DNA of 55,268 nt from positions 1 through 55,268 of the forward strand of contig CAMUYE010000004.1 in assembly GCA_947164825.1 (NCBI GenBank), read 5' to 3'. The notes below the pieces were generated by a model, which did no database searches, was not told the DNA's origin, and worked only from the letters and a program-made list of their open reading frames with translations. The position numbers and the translations under genes were made by a program. Numbering within the stretch: the stretch's first letter is position 1; each line of letters opens with the position of its first letter. This DNA is from an uncultured Clostridia bacterium (GTDB lineage: Bacteria; Bacillota; Clostridia; Oscillospirales; Oscillospiraceae). Positions 48,857 to 55,268 of this stretch are shown here, piece by piece.

Positions 48857-49426
48857 ATGGCAACCATTACCGCCAGTGATTTCAGAAACGGCAAGACCTT
48901 TGAGATGGACGGCAAGATCTATCAGGTCGTGGAATTCCAGCACGTCAAGCCCGGCAAGGGCGCGGCCTTCGTCCGCACCAAGATGAAGAACGTCATCACC
49001 GGCGCCGTGACCGAGACCTCGTTCAACCCCACCGCCAAGTTTGAGGAAGCCTTCATCGAGCGCAAGAAGATGGCTTACTCCTACAACGACGGCGACCTGT
49101 ACTACTTCATGGACAACGAGACCTTCGATATGGTCCCTCTGGGCAAGGACGTCCTGCCCGACGCCTTCAAGTTCGTGAAGGAGAACGAGGAGTGCACTCT
49201 GCTGTCCTACAAGGGCAACGTCTTCGGCGTTGAGTGCCCCAACTTCGTCTATCTGGAAGTCACCCACACCGAGCCCGGTCTGGCCGGCAACACCGCCACC
49301 AACACCCTGAAGCCCGGCACCCTGGAGACCGGCGCCGAGGTCAAGATCCCCCTCTTCATCAACGAGGGTGACGTGATCCAGATCGACACCCGCACCGGCG
49401 AATACATGGGCCGCGCCAAGGGCTGA
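48857..49426 (+). CDS. efp: Translation elongation factor P
   Basis: A 189-residue factor that rescues ribosomes stalled at proline runs. It has the N-terminal KOW-like domain with the loop [12 protein letters not shown], whose tip Lys is the site modified in many bacteria, and two OB domains ending [15 protein letters not shown]. The ATG at 48857 follows TTGGAGGAA; an upstream in-frame ATG at 48842 would overlap that site. It has its own promoter. Its TGA stop is followed within four bases by a heptamer array. Confidence 0.97.
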   Translation: MATITASDFRNGKTFEMDGKIYQVVEFQHVKPGKGAAFVRTKMKNVITGAVTETSFNPTAKFEEAFIERKKMAYSYNDGDLYYFMDNETFDMVPLGKDVLPDAFKFVKENEECTLLSYKGNVFGVECPNFVYLEVTHTEPGLAGNTATNTLKPGTLETGAEVKIPLFINEGDVIQIDTRTGEYMGRAKG

Positions 49427-49429
49427 TTT

Positions 49430-49486
49430 CAGTTAGCAGCTAACAGTTAACAGTTAAATCGTAGTGGCCGCTGACCTCAGCGGCCA
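49430..49486. repeat. Heptamer array and hairpin after efp
   Basis: Four heptamers, CAGTTAG, CAGCTAA, CAGTTAA and CAGTTAA, cover 49430-49457, each with a TAG or TAA. A hairpin with 10-bp arms (TGGCCGCTGA and complement, 49465-49486) follows but has no T-run. Confidence 0.9.
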
Positions 49487-49532
49487 TCTGCGCCACACCC
49501 CGACCGCTTGAATGAAGAAAGGAGCAATCACC

Positions 49533-49997
49533 ATGACACTCGCAGAAAAAGCAGCATATTTGAAGGGCCTGATGGACGGCATCAAGCTCGACACCGAGAA
49601 GGACGAAAACCGCCTGCTGAAGGCCGGGGTGGACCTGCTCCAGGGTATGGCCGGCGCCATCGGCGACCTGGAAGGCCACGCCAGCGCCGTCTCCGACGAG
49701 CTGGACGAGATCGAAGACAACCTGGACGCCATCGACGAGTTCCTGATGGACTATGATGAGGACGACGAGGACGATTACGACGAGTTCGACGACGATGAGG
49801 ATTTCGACTACGACCTTGGCGACGACGATTACGAGTACGACGAGGATCCCGTCTACGAAGTCACCTGCCCCAAGTGCGGCGAGGTCCATCACTTCAGCGA
49901 GAAGGATCTGATGGAGGGCTCCAAGCCCTGCTCCAAGTGCGGCGAACTCCTGGAGTTCGAGTTCGACGAGGACGACGACGAGGAGATGCCCTTCTGA
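49533..49997 (+). CDS. CD1247-type acidic protein with C-terminal zinc ribbon
   Basis: A 154-residue cytosolic protein. The N-terminal helical part MTLAEKAAYLKGLMDGIKLD (the CD1247 N-terminal type) is followed by a very acidic middle (DYDEDDEDDYDEFDDDEDFD) and a C-terminal zinc ribbon CPKCGEVHHF with CSKCGELLEF. Function is unknown. The ATG at 49533 follows AAAGGAG by 8 bases. Such genes are widespread in Clostridia, often near efp. A strong terminator follows. Confidence 0.85.
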   Translation: MTLAEKAAYLKGLMDGIKLDTEKDENRLLKAGVDLLQGMAGAIGDLEGHASAVSDELDEIEDNLDAIDEFLMDYDEDDEDDYDEFDDDEDFDYDLGDDDYEYDEDPVYEVTCPKCGEVHHFSEKDLMEGSKPCSKCGELLEFEFDEDDDEEMPF

Positions 49998-50015
49998 TTG
50001 CCGCCTGCGCGGCGT

Positions 50016-50051
50016 GAAAAAGCCCTGGCCGGATCGGCCAGGGCTTTTTTG
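50016..50051 (+). terminator. Rho-independent terminator
   Basis: AAAAAGCCCTGGCC pairs with GGCCAGGGCTTTTTT over a 6-base loop; a perfect stem with T-run ending the CD1247-type gene. Confidence 0.93.
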
Positions 50052-50053
50052 CA

Positions 50054-50109
50054 GGCAACAGGCAACAGGGATTAGGGATTAGGGATTAGGGATCAGGGAT
50101 CAGGGATCA
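50054..50109. repeat. Composite heptamer array at the dapL end
   Basis: About eight heptamers in a row: two GGCAACA, three GGGATTA, three GGGATCA. The dapL stop codon (50100-50102, minus strand) is inside a GGGATCA unit, so the last codons of dapL are repeat-derived. Borders are accurate to about two bases. Confidence 0.9.
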
Positions 50110-51308
50110 GTTTGTCCCTGCAGGCGGGGCAAAATCGCTTCCAGGCGCGCCGCCGCTTCGGCGGTGACCTCCGGGGTGCTGAAGCAGGAGAAGCGGAACC
50201 AGCCCTCGCCGCAGGCGCCGAAGCCCACGCCGGGGCTCCCCACGACGCCGGCCTGCTCCATGAGCCAGTCGAAGAAGCTCCAGCTGTCCATGCCGCCGGG
50301 GCAGCGCAGCCAGATGTAAGGCGCGTTCTGCCCGCCGAAATAGCGGATCCCGCAGCGCTCCAGGGCAGCCGTGAGGAGATCCGCGTTTTTCCGGTAGACG
50401 CCAAGGCTGGCCCGGCTCTGACGCAGACCCTCGTCGGTCAGGGCGGCTTCGCCCGCCCGCTGGAGGATGTAGGAAACGCCGTTGGTGCAGGTGCTCCGGT
50501 TGCGGACCCACATGGCCTGCAGGGACTTTCCCTCCCGGATCAGAGCTTTGGGCACCACGGTATAGCCCAGTCGGGTGCCGGTGAAGCCCGCGGATTTGGA
50601 CAGGGAGAAGAGCTCAATGGCACATTCCTTCGCCCCGGGCAGTTCATAGATGCTGTGAGGTACCTCCGGATCCGTGATAAAGCCCTCATAGGCGGCGTCA
50701 AAGATGAGAACGGCTTCGTGCGCGTTGGCCCAATCGACCCATTGCTGCAGCTGGGCCTTGGAATAGGCGGCTCCGGTGGGGTTGTTGGGGGAGCAGAGAT
50801 AGACCAGCTCCGCCTCCAGCCCGGGGAAGGGAAGAGGCAGAAAGCCGTTTTCCTCCGTGCCGGGAATGGGAATGATCTCCCGGCCCGCCATGAGATTCGT
50901 ATCCACGTAGGCCGGATAGGCCGGCTCCACCACGGCCACCCGGTTCTCCCGGGCAAAGAGGCCGCCGATGGCCCCCAGGTCGTCCCCGATGCCGTAGCAG
51001 ACAAAGATCTCCTCGGGCTCGAGCTGCACCCCGCGCCGGGCGTAGTTGGCCGCGGCGGCCCGCTTCATAAAATCCTTGCCCAGCTCCGGCATGTAGCCCT
51101 GGAAGGTCTCCTTCCGGGCCTGCTCCTCCACCGCCTTGTGCAGCGCTTCGATGACCACAGGGGCCAGGGGCAGCGTCACGTCTCCGATCCCCAGCCGCAG
51201 CACGCGGCGTTCGGGGTGGGCGGCCTCAAAGGCTTCCGCCCGGGCCTTGGTCTCATAGAACAGAAAGCTGTCCTTCAGGTTGACATAATATGGATTCACA
51301 TGGGTCAC
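50100..51308 (-). CDS. dapL: LL-diaminopimelate aminotransferase
   Basis: A 402-residue PLP enzyme that converts tetrahydrodipicolinate and glutamate to LL-diaminopimelate in one step. It shows VNPYYVNLKDSFLFYE, LGIGDVTLPLAP, CSPNNPTGAAY, FDAAYEGFI, the PLP Lys in SLSKSAGFTGTRLGYT and a C-terminal FRFSCF with the substrate-carboxylate Arg. It starts with GTG at 51308, overlapping the dapF stop (GTGA). Together with dapF it forms a second route to meso-DAP beside ddh. Confidence 0.93.
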   Translation of the reverse strand: MTHVNPYYVNLKDSFLFYETKARAEAFEAAHPERRVLRLGIGDVTLPLAPVVIEALHKAVEEQARKETFQGYMPELGKDFMKRAAAANYARRGVQLEPEEIFVCYGIGDDLGAIGGLFARENRVAVVEPAYPAYVDTNLMAGREIIPIPGTEENGFLPLPFPGLEAELVYLCSPNNPTGAAYSKAQLQQWVDWANAHEAVLIFDAAYEGFITDPEVPHSIYELPGAKECAIELFSLSKSAGFTGTRLGYTVVPKALIREGKSLQAMWVRNRSTCTNGVSYILQRAGEAALTDEGLRQSRASLGVYRKNADLLTAALERCGIRYFGGQNAPYIWLRCPGGMDSWSFFDWLMEQAGVVGSPGVGFGACGEGWFRFSCFSTPEVTAEAAARLEAILPRLQGQTDP

Positions 51309-52069
51309 AGCTCGATCTCTCCTTCATAAACAGTTACGGCGGGGCCCTCCATGCGAAGCGCTCCGGCGTGATCGACGGTGATCCGCAGGCTCCCGCCGTC
51401 CAGCCGGACCTCCACAGGCGTTCCGGCTTCGCAGGAGCCCCGGCTGACCGCCGCGGCGGCGGCCGCGCAGGCGCCGGTGCCGCAGGCCAGGGTGACGCCG
51501 CTGCCCCGTTCCCAGACCCGCATCCGCAGGCGGTTCGGGCCCAGGACCTGAACGAATTCCACGTTGACGCCGCCCGGCACGGAGCCGGAAAGCGCGGGCC
51601 CCTCGGTCAGCAGGGGGGCGGTCTCGGCGTCGTCCACGAAAAGCACCAGATGGGGATTGCCCACGTTTACAAAGAAAGCGCCTTCGGCCCTGGGCTCCAC
51701 CAGGGCCTTTCCCATCTCCGCGGTGACCGAGGCGACCGTCCCGCCCTCCGGATGCAGATGCAGGCGGCGCGGCCCGGCGCCGGTCTCGATCACCAGATCC
51801 GTCCGGTCGGTCAGGCCCTTGTCCCAGACGTATTTTCCCACGCAGCGGATGCCGTTGCCGCACATTTTCGCCTCGCTGCCGTCGGCGTTGAAGATCCGCA
51901 TCCGGAAGTCGGCCTTGTCCGAAGGACCGATGAAAATGAGACCGTCCGCCCCGGGCCCAAAATGCCGATCAGACAGACGGATGCTCAGATCAGCAGCATT
52001 CTCGGGCACCGAATCAGCATATATGTATAGGTAATCGTTGCCCAGGCCCTGCATTTTCGTAAAGCGCAT
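51305..52069 (-). CDS. dapF: Diaminopimelate epimerase
   Basis: A 254-residue cofactor-free racemase that converts LL- to meso-diaminopimelate. It has MQGLGNDYLYIY at the start and the two catalytic cysteines in KMCGNGIRC and LACGTGACA. Length is slightly short but complete. GGAGGG precedes the ATG. It is followed by the overlapping dapL gene, an order that makes substrate then product enzymes adjacent. Confidence 0.96.
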   Translation of the reverse strand: MRFTKMQGLGNDYLYIYADSVPENAADLSIRLSDRHFGPGADGLIFIGPSDKADFRMRIFNADGSEAKMCGNGIRCVGKYVWDKGLTDRTDLVIETGAGPRRLHLHPEGGTVASVTAEMGKALVEPRAEGAFFVNVGNPHLVLFVDDAETAPLLTEGPALSGSVPGGVNVEFVQVLGPNRLRMRVWERGSGVTLACGTGACAAAAAAVSRGSCEAGTPVEVRLDGGSLRITVDHAGALRMEGPAVTVYEGEIEL

Positions 52070-52084
52070 GGGATCCCTCCTTGC

Positions 52085-52141
52085 AAGTAAGAAGTCACAG
52101 ATAATATTCTCACTTTTTACTTCTTACTTCTTACTTATTCC
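52085..52141. repeat. GTAAGAA-type heptamer repeats after aroF
   Basis: On the minus strand the aroF TAA is followed by GGAATAA, GTAAGAA, GTAAGAA and GTAAAAA in 7-base steps (to about 52114), each with a TAA. A further GTAAGAA lies near 52086. No gene is seen between aroF and dapF. Confidence 0.85.
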
Positions 52142-53179
52142 TTATTGGCAGGCCTCCGCCAGCTCCAGGACCAGCCGTTCGGTCTTCTCCCAGCCCAGGC
52201 AGGGGTCTGTGATCGACTGCCCGAAGACTGTGCCGCCCGGTTCCTGGCAGCCGTCCACGAGGTAGCTCTCCACCAGAAAGCCCTTGACCAGCCGGGCCAG
52301 CTCCGGGTCCCGGCGGCGGCTTTCGATCACGTCCCGGATTACCTCCGGCTGACGGAAAGGATCCTTGCCGGAGTTGGCGTGGCTGGCGTCCACGATGACG
52401 GCGGGATTGTCGGCGCCGGAGGCCAGATAGAGATCCGCCAGATGCCGCAGATCCTCGTAACCGTAGTTCGGCACGCTTTTCCCGTCCTCCGTTTTCCGGC
52501 CCCGGAGCACGGCGTGGGCCAGGGGGTTGCCCTTGGAGTGGACAGCCCAGCCCCGGTAGATAAAGCTGTGGCCGGTTTGGGCCGCGTGGATGGCGTTGAG
52601 CATCACGCTGAGATCGCCGTGGGTAGGGTTCTTCATGCCCACGGGGATGCCGAGCCCGGAGGCCGTCAGCCGGTGCTGCTGATCCTCCACGGAGCGGGCG
52701 CCCACGGTGACGTAGGCCAGCAGATCGTCCAGATAGCGGTGGTTCTCGGGGTAGAGCATCTCGTCGGCGCAGGTGAAGCCCGTTTCCCGCAGGGCTCGCA
52801 GGTGCAGCTCCCGGACGGCCAGAATCCCCTTGAAGGGGTCGGGCCGTCCCGCCGCGTCGGGCTGGTGGACCAGGCCCATATAGCCCTCGCCGCTGGTCCG
52901 GGGCTTGTTGGAGAAGACCCGGGGAACGATGAAAAGCTTGTCCTTTACTCGCTCCGACAGCGCCCGAAGACGGTGCAGGTATTCCATGACGCTCTCGGCG
53001 TTGTCCGCCGAGCAGGGGCCGACGATCAGCAGACAGCGCTCGTCGCGTCCGGTAAAAATCTCACGCAAGGTCTGCGCCCGGGCGTCCACGATGGGCTCCA
53101 GCTCCGGCGTCACCGGGCAGAGCTTCTTCGTCTCCATGGGGATCGTCAGCTTGCGCTCAAATTCCAGGTCCATTTTCAT
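52142..53179 (-). CDS. aroF: 3-deoxy-7-phosphoheptulonate (DAHP) synthase, class I
   Basis: A 345-residue enzyme that joins phosphoenolpyruvate and erythrose-4-phosphate, the entry to the shikimate pathway. It has LIVGPCSADNAESVMEYLHR, VPRVFSNKPRTSGEGYMG, GMKNPTHGDLSV, DASHANSGKDPFRQ and a VESYLVDG end, all typical of the AroF/G/H class. Which feedback type it is cannot be read. Its ATG overlaps the aroA stop (ATGA), so it is co-translated in an aroQ-aroA-aroF operon. Confidence 0.95.
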   Translation of the reverse strand: MKMDLEFERKLTIPMETKKLCPVTPELEPIVDARAQTLREIFTGRDERCLLIVGPCSADNAESVMEYLHRLRALSERVKDKLFIVPRVFSNKPRTSGEGYMGLVHQPDAAGRPDPFKGILAVRELHLRALRETGFTCADEMLYPENHRYLDDLLAYVTVGARSVEDQQHRLTASGLGIPVGMKNPTHGDLSVMLNAIHAAQTGHSFIYRGWAVHSKGNPLAHAVLRGRKTEDGKSVPNYGYEDLRHLADLYLASGADNPAVIVDASHANSGKDPFRQPEVIRDVIESRRRDPELARLVKGFLVESYLVDGCQEPGGTVFGQSITDPCLGWEKTERLVLELAEACQ

Positions 53180-54474
53180 GGTTGGGACACCTCCGCAGGC
53201 AGCGCAGCCGGGCCTTCCTCGTCTCTGCGCTCCATCACAATCCCCAGCCCTCCCAGTACGTCGTAGAAGGCGGGCCAGCTTTTGGCTACGGCCTCGGCGT
53301 TTTGCAGCTCGCCTCCCACCAGGGTCAGCAGCAGGGTCAGGGCCATGGCGATCCGGTGGTCGCCGTGGCTGTCCAGGGGCTCCTTCGGGGACAGCAGGGT
53401 GCCGTTTTCCACCCAGATCCGATGCTCGTCCACCACAGCCTGTATATTGAGCTTTGCCAGTTCTCCGGCCATCACGACGCCGCGGTCCGATTCCTTGTAT
53501 TTCAGACGATCCGTGCCCTCCAGCACGGCGCCCCGGCCCGCGGCTGCCGCGGCCATCAGCACCGGCGCCAGATCCGGGCAGTCCGAGACGTCCAGGACCG
53601 GGGTTTTCTTCCCGCGCAGGGCCTCAAGCATGGAGCCGAACACCTTGTCCCCCTGGGGACTGAGACTGTCCAGGCCCTTGATTTTTACCCGGCCGCCGAG
53701 GAAGTTCAGAGCCTGCAGCAAGGCCGCGTTGGACCAGTCGCCCTCCACCTTCACCGGATGGGGGCGGTATTTTTGCTTGGCGGGGATATGGAAGCGGTCG
53801 TCGTTCACGCTGACGATGCGGATGCCGTAGTTCCGCAGCACCGCCAGAGTCATGTCGATGTAGGGCCGGCTTACCACCGGCGGCAGGAGGGTGATCCGGC
53901 TGGGTTCGTCCAGAAAGGGCAGGGCATAGAGCAGACCCGTCACGAACTGGCTGCTGAGATCTCCCGTCAGCTCAAATTCCTCGCTGGGCCGCAGGGGACC
54001 GCGCACGGTCAGCCGGTCCCGCTGCAGATCCCAGAAAAGCCGCTGCTCGGCGCAGAGCTGCCGATAGGGCTCCAGAGGCCGCTCAAACAGGCGCTCCGAT
54101 CCGGTAAAGACCACCGTGCGCCCCGAGAGCAGAGCCAGGGGCAGCAGAAAGCGCAGGGTGCTTCCGGACTCCCGGCAGGGGAGCACCGTCCCCTCAGCCA
54201 CGGCAAAGGGATCCAGCCCGCCGATGACCGCGGTTCCAGTCTGGGCGGAAACGGTTTTGCCGACGGCGGGGGCATCCTCCCTGCGCTCAATGGAAGCGCC
54301 CATGGCCCGCAGACAGTCCAGCGTCGCCAGAATGTCTTCGGACCACTCCAGATGGCTCACGGCCCGGGGTTCCTTCCCCAACGCCGCGGCGATGAGCTGC
54401 CGGTGGGCCATGCTCTTGGAGGGCGGCGCCGTGACGGTACCCGCAGCCTGGGAAGGCTTGATGATTAAATTCAT
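53176..54474 (-). CDS. aroA: 3-phosphoshikimate 1-carboxyvinyltransferase (EPSP synthase)
   Basis: A 432-residue two-domain enzyme of the shikimate pathway that transfers an enolpyruvyl group from PEP to shikimate-3-phosphate. Conserved parts are PPSKSMAHRQLIAA, CRESGSTLRFLLPLALL, SSQFVTGLLYALP, EGDWSNAALLQ, DCPDLAPVL and DSHGDHRIAMALTL. The ATG at 54474 has AAGGAGG 7 bases upstream. It overlaps aroF downstream and follows aroQ after a repeat-containing gap of about 113 bp. Confidence 0.96.
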   Translation of the reverse strand: MNLIIKPSQAAGTVTAPPSKSMAHRQLIAAALGKEPRAVSHLEWSEDILATLDCLRAMGASIERREDAPAVGKTVSAQTGTAVIGGLDPFAVAEGTVLPCRESGSTLRFLLPLALLSGRTVVFTGSERLFERPLEPYRQLCAEQRLFWDLQRDRLTVRGPLRPSEEFELTGDLSSQFVTGLLYALPFLDEPSRITLLPPVVSRPYIDMTLAVLRNYGIRIVSVNDDRFHIPAKQKYRPHPVKVEGDWSNAALLQALNFLGGRVKIKGLDSLSPQGDKVFGSMLEALRGKKTPVLDVSDCPDLAPVLMAAAAAGRGAVLEGTDRLKYKESDRGVVMAGELAKLNIQAVVDEHRIWVENGTLLSPKEPLDSHGDHRIAMALTLLLTLVGGELQNAEAVAKSWPAFYDVLGGLGIVMERRDEEGPAALPAEVSQP

Positions 54475-54509
54475 GCGAATGCCTCCTTTCGGAGCTGTAG
54501 CTTGCAAAG

Positions 54510-54610
54510 TAAGAATTAAGAAGTAAGAAGGAAGAATGATCGGAGTTTTTTAGATTGCGATCTGAAAAACACATTCATTTTCCATTTTCAATTTTCCATT
54601 TTCAATTTCA
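54510..54610. repeat. Heptamer repeats around the aroQ end
   Basis: On the minus strand the aroQ stop lies in alternating TGGAAAA/TTGAAAA heptamers (about 54572-54610). Further left a second stretch of GTAAGAA-like units (54513-54536) resembles that after aroF. No gene is seen. Confidence 0.8.
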
Positions 54611-55082
54611 AAAGGTCCATCGCTTCCAGATAGCCCGCAAAGCCCTTTCCCTTGACGCAGGCAATGCAAGCCGCCCGGACGCAGCTGATCCGGCGGAAGG
54701 GCTCCCGCCGGTCGGGGTCGGAGATGTGGACTTCCACGGTGGGGACGCCCGCGGCCAGCACCGCGTCCAGCAGGGCCACCGACGTGTGGGTGTAGGCCGC
54801 CGGGTTCAGCACGATCCCGTCAAAGCGTTCCCGGGGATTCCGGACGCCGTCAAAGCTGTCGCCGGGGGACGGAATTCGGTCATAGAAGCCCCCGGCCGCC
54901 TGGATCCAATCCACCAGCACGCCCTCGTGGTTGGTCTGGCGGATCTCGACCTCCACGCCGATTTGGGCGGCGTGGGCCTCTATTTGTTTACATAAATCGG
55001 TATATGTTTGGTTTCCGTAAATCTCCGGCTCGCGAACGCCCAGGAGGTTGAGGTTCGGGCCGTTCAGGATCAGAAGCTTCAT
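54588..55082 (-). CDS. aroQ: Type II 3-dehydroquinate dehydratase with an internal insertion
   Basis: A 164-residue shikimate-pathway enzyme (usual length about 145-150). It starts ILNGPNLNLLGVREPEIYGN with the catalytic Arg17 and Tyr22. NHEG, then NPAAYTHTSVAL and VEVHISD follow, and the C-terminus is normal. Between DWIQAAGG (57-64) and FDGIVLNP (87-94) there are about 20 extra residues (FYDRIPSPGDSFDGVRNPRE) where the family normally has a short turn. The repeat of FDG in this stretch hints at a small internal duplication. The ATG at 55082 has GAGGTG upstream. It is the first gene of the aroQ-aroA-aroF set. Confidence 0.92.
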   Translation of the reverse strand: MKLLILNGPNLNLLGVREPEIYGNQTYTDLCKQIEAHAAQIGVEVEIRQTNHEGVLVDWIQAAGGFYDRIPSPGDSFDGVRNPRERFDGIVLNPAAYTHTSVALLDAVLAAGVPTVEVHISDPDRREPFRRISCVRAACIACVKGKGFAGYLEAMDLLKLKMEN

Positions 55083-55120
55083 GGGGACACCTCGTTTCGG
55101 AAGATTCGGATTTGTCGCAC

Positions 55121-55268
55121 TGCCTTCCCCCTCGGGGGAAGGTGGCGCGGAGCGCCGGATGAGGGGCGTCTCGACGAGGAACCCGCCACAATCAACGCGC
55201 AAAAATCTGCAGCACCCCTCATCCGTCATCCGGCTTCCGTGAGACGCCGGATGCCACCTTCCCCCGAG
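55121..55268. repeat. Palindromic intergenic repeat, cut by the window edge
   Basis: CCTTCCCCCTCGGGGGAAGG (55123-55142) is a hairpin, followed by GGCGCGGAGCGCC and a stretch that returns as its near-complement at the right end (GCCACCTTCCCCCGAG). This GGGGGAAGGTGGC-type palindrome is a common intergenic repeat of gut Clostridia as far as I recall. Confidence 0.75.

Overview
This window looks like a chromosomal segment of a GC-rich gut-type Clostridia bacterium (Bacillota, Oscillospiraceae/Ruminococcaceae-like) with an AT-richer integrated island at its left end. The assignment is inferred from gene content: strong AGGAGG ribosome sites, a tetrahydrofolate riboswitch before a FolT-like gene, a YolD-like protein, a CD1247-type zinc-ribbon protein, a DUF2975/Xre pair, and DapL together with Ddh. 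No 16S gene or taxonomic marker is present, so the genus is not claimed.

Region 1 (1-12163) is the right part of an integrative element inserted at the 3' end of a tRNA-Gln gene (12164-12237). Its right end is a Tn916-like recombination module: sigma-like protein, HTH_16 protein, excisionase and tyrosine integrase. Its cargo is a leftward operon of DNA-modification genes behind a small Xre regulator. In order of transcription these are a protein with two complete cytosine-C5 methyltransferases, a PD-(D/E)xK plus N6-adenine methyltransferase enzyme, Vsr, a 103-bp element with 15-bp inverted repeats, an Mrr-like endonuclease, a third C5 methyltransferase, and a GHKL ATPase cut by the window edge. 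A broken hsdM start lies between cargo and recombination module. This composite operon is the best candidate here for an undescribed defence system.

Region 2 (12.2-30.6 kb) is chromosomal. It holds a zinc-ribbon membrane protein, a ParB/Noc protein, a dapA-dapB-ddh operon ending in a small HEYGH membrane protein, a DUF2975/Xre/DUF4173 cluster, a lipoprotein, two orphan proton-channel (NuoL/M/MnhD-like) subunits, one with a 24-residue tandem-repeat tail, an iron-sulfur aldo/keto reductase, a PsiE-like protein, and galE coupled to an RlmI-like methyltransferase.

Region 3 (30.7-43.3 kb) is mostly leftward. It holds an ECF sigma/anti-sigma pair, a MogA-like protein, an overlapping SDR plus alpha-oxoamine synthase pair resembling the first two steps of sphingoid-base synthesis, a THF-riboswitch-controlled FolT fusion, an aminotransferase, and an exopolysaccharide control locus (PHP-type tyrosine phosphatase, Ig-like membrane protein and two tandem bacterial tyrosine kinases with Tyr-Gly tails).

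Region 4 (43.4-55.3 kb) holds gap, a YolD-like gene, yqeG-pepP-acyltransferase, efp, a CD1247-type protein, dapF-dapL, and aroQ-aroA-aroF. With region 2 this supplies meso-DAP by two routes (Ddh, and DapL plus DapF) and the early and middle shikimate steps.

Throughout the chromosomal part there are dispersed repeats: heptanucleotide tandem arrays lying at or just after stop codons, GTAGGG-bounded palindromes whose stems differ but stay paired, and two copies of an 80-bp palindromic element. They look non-random and deserve separate study.
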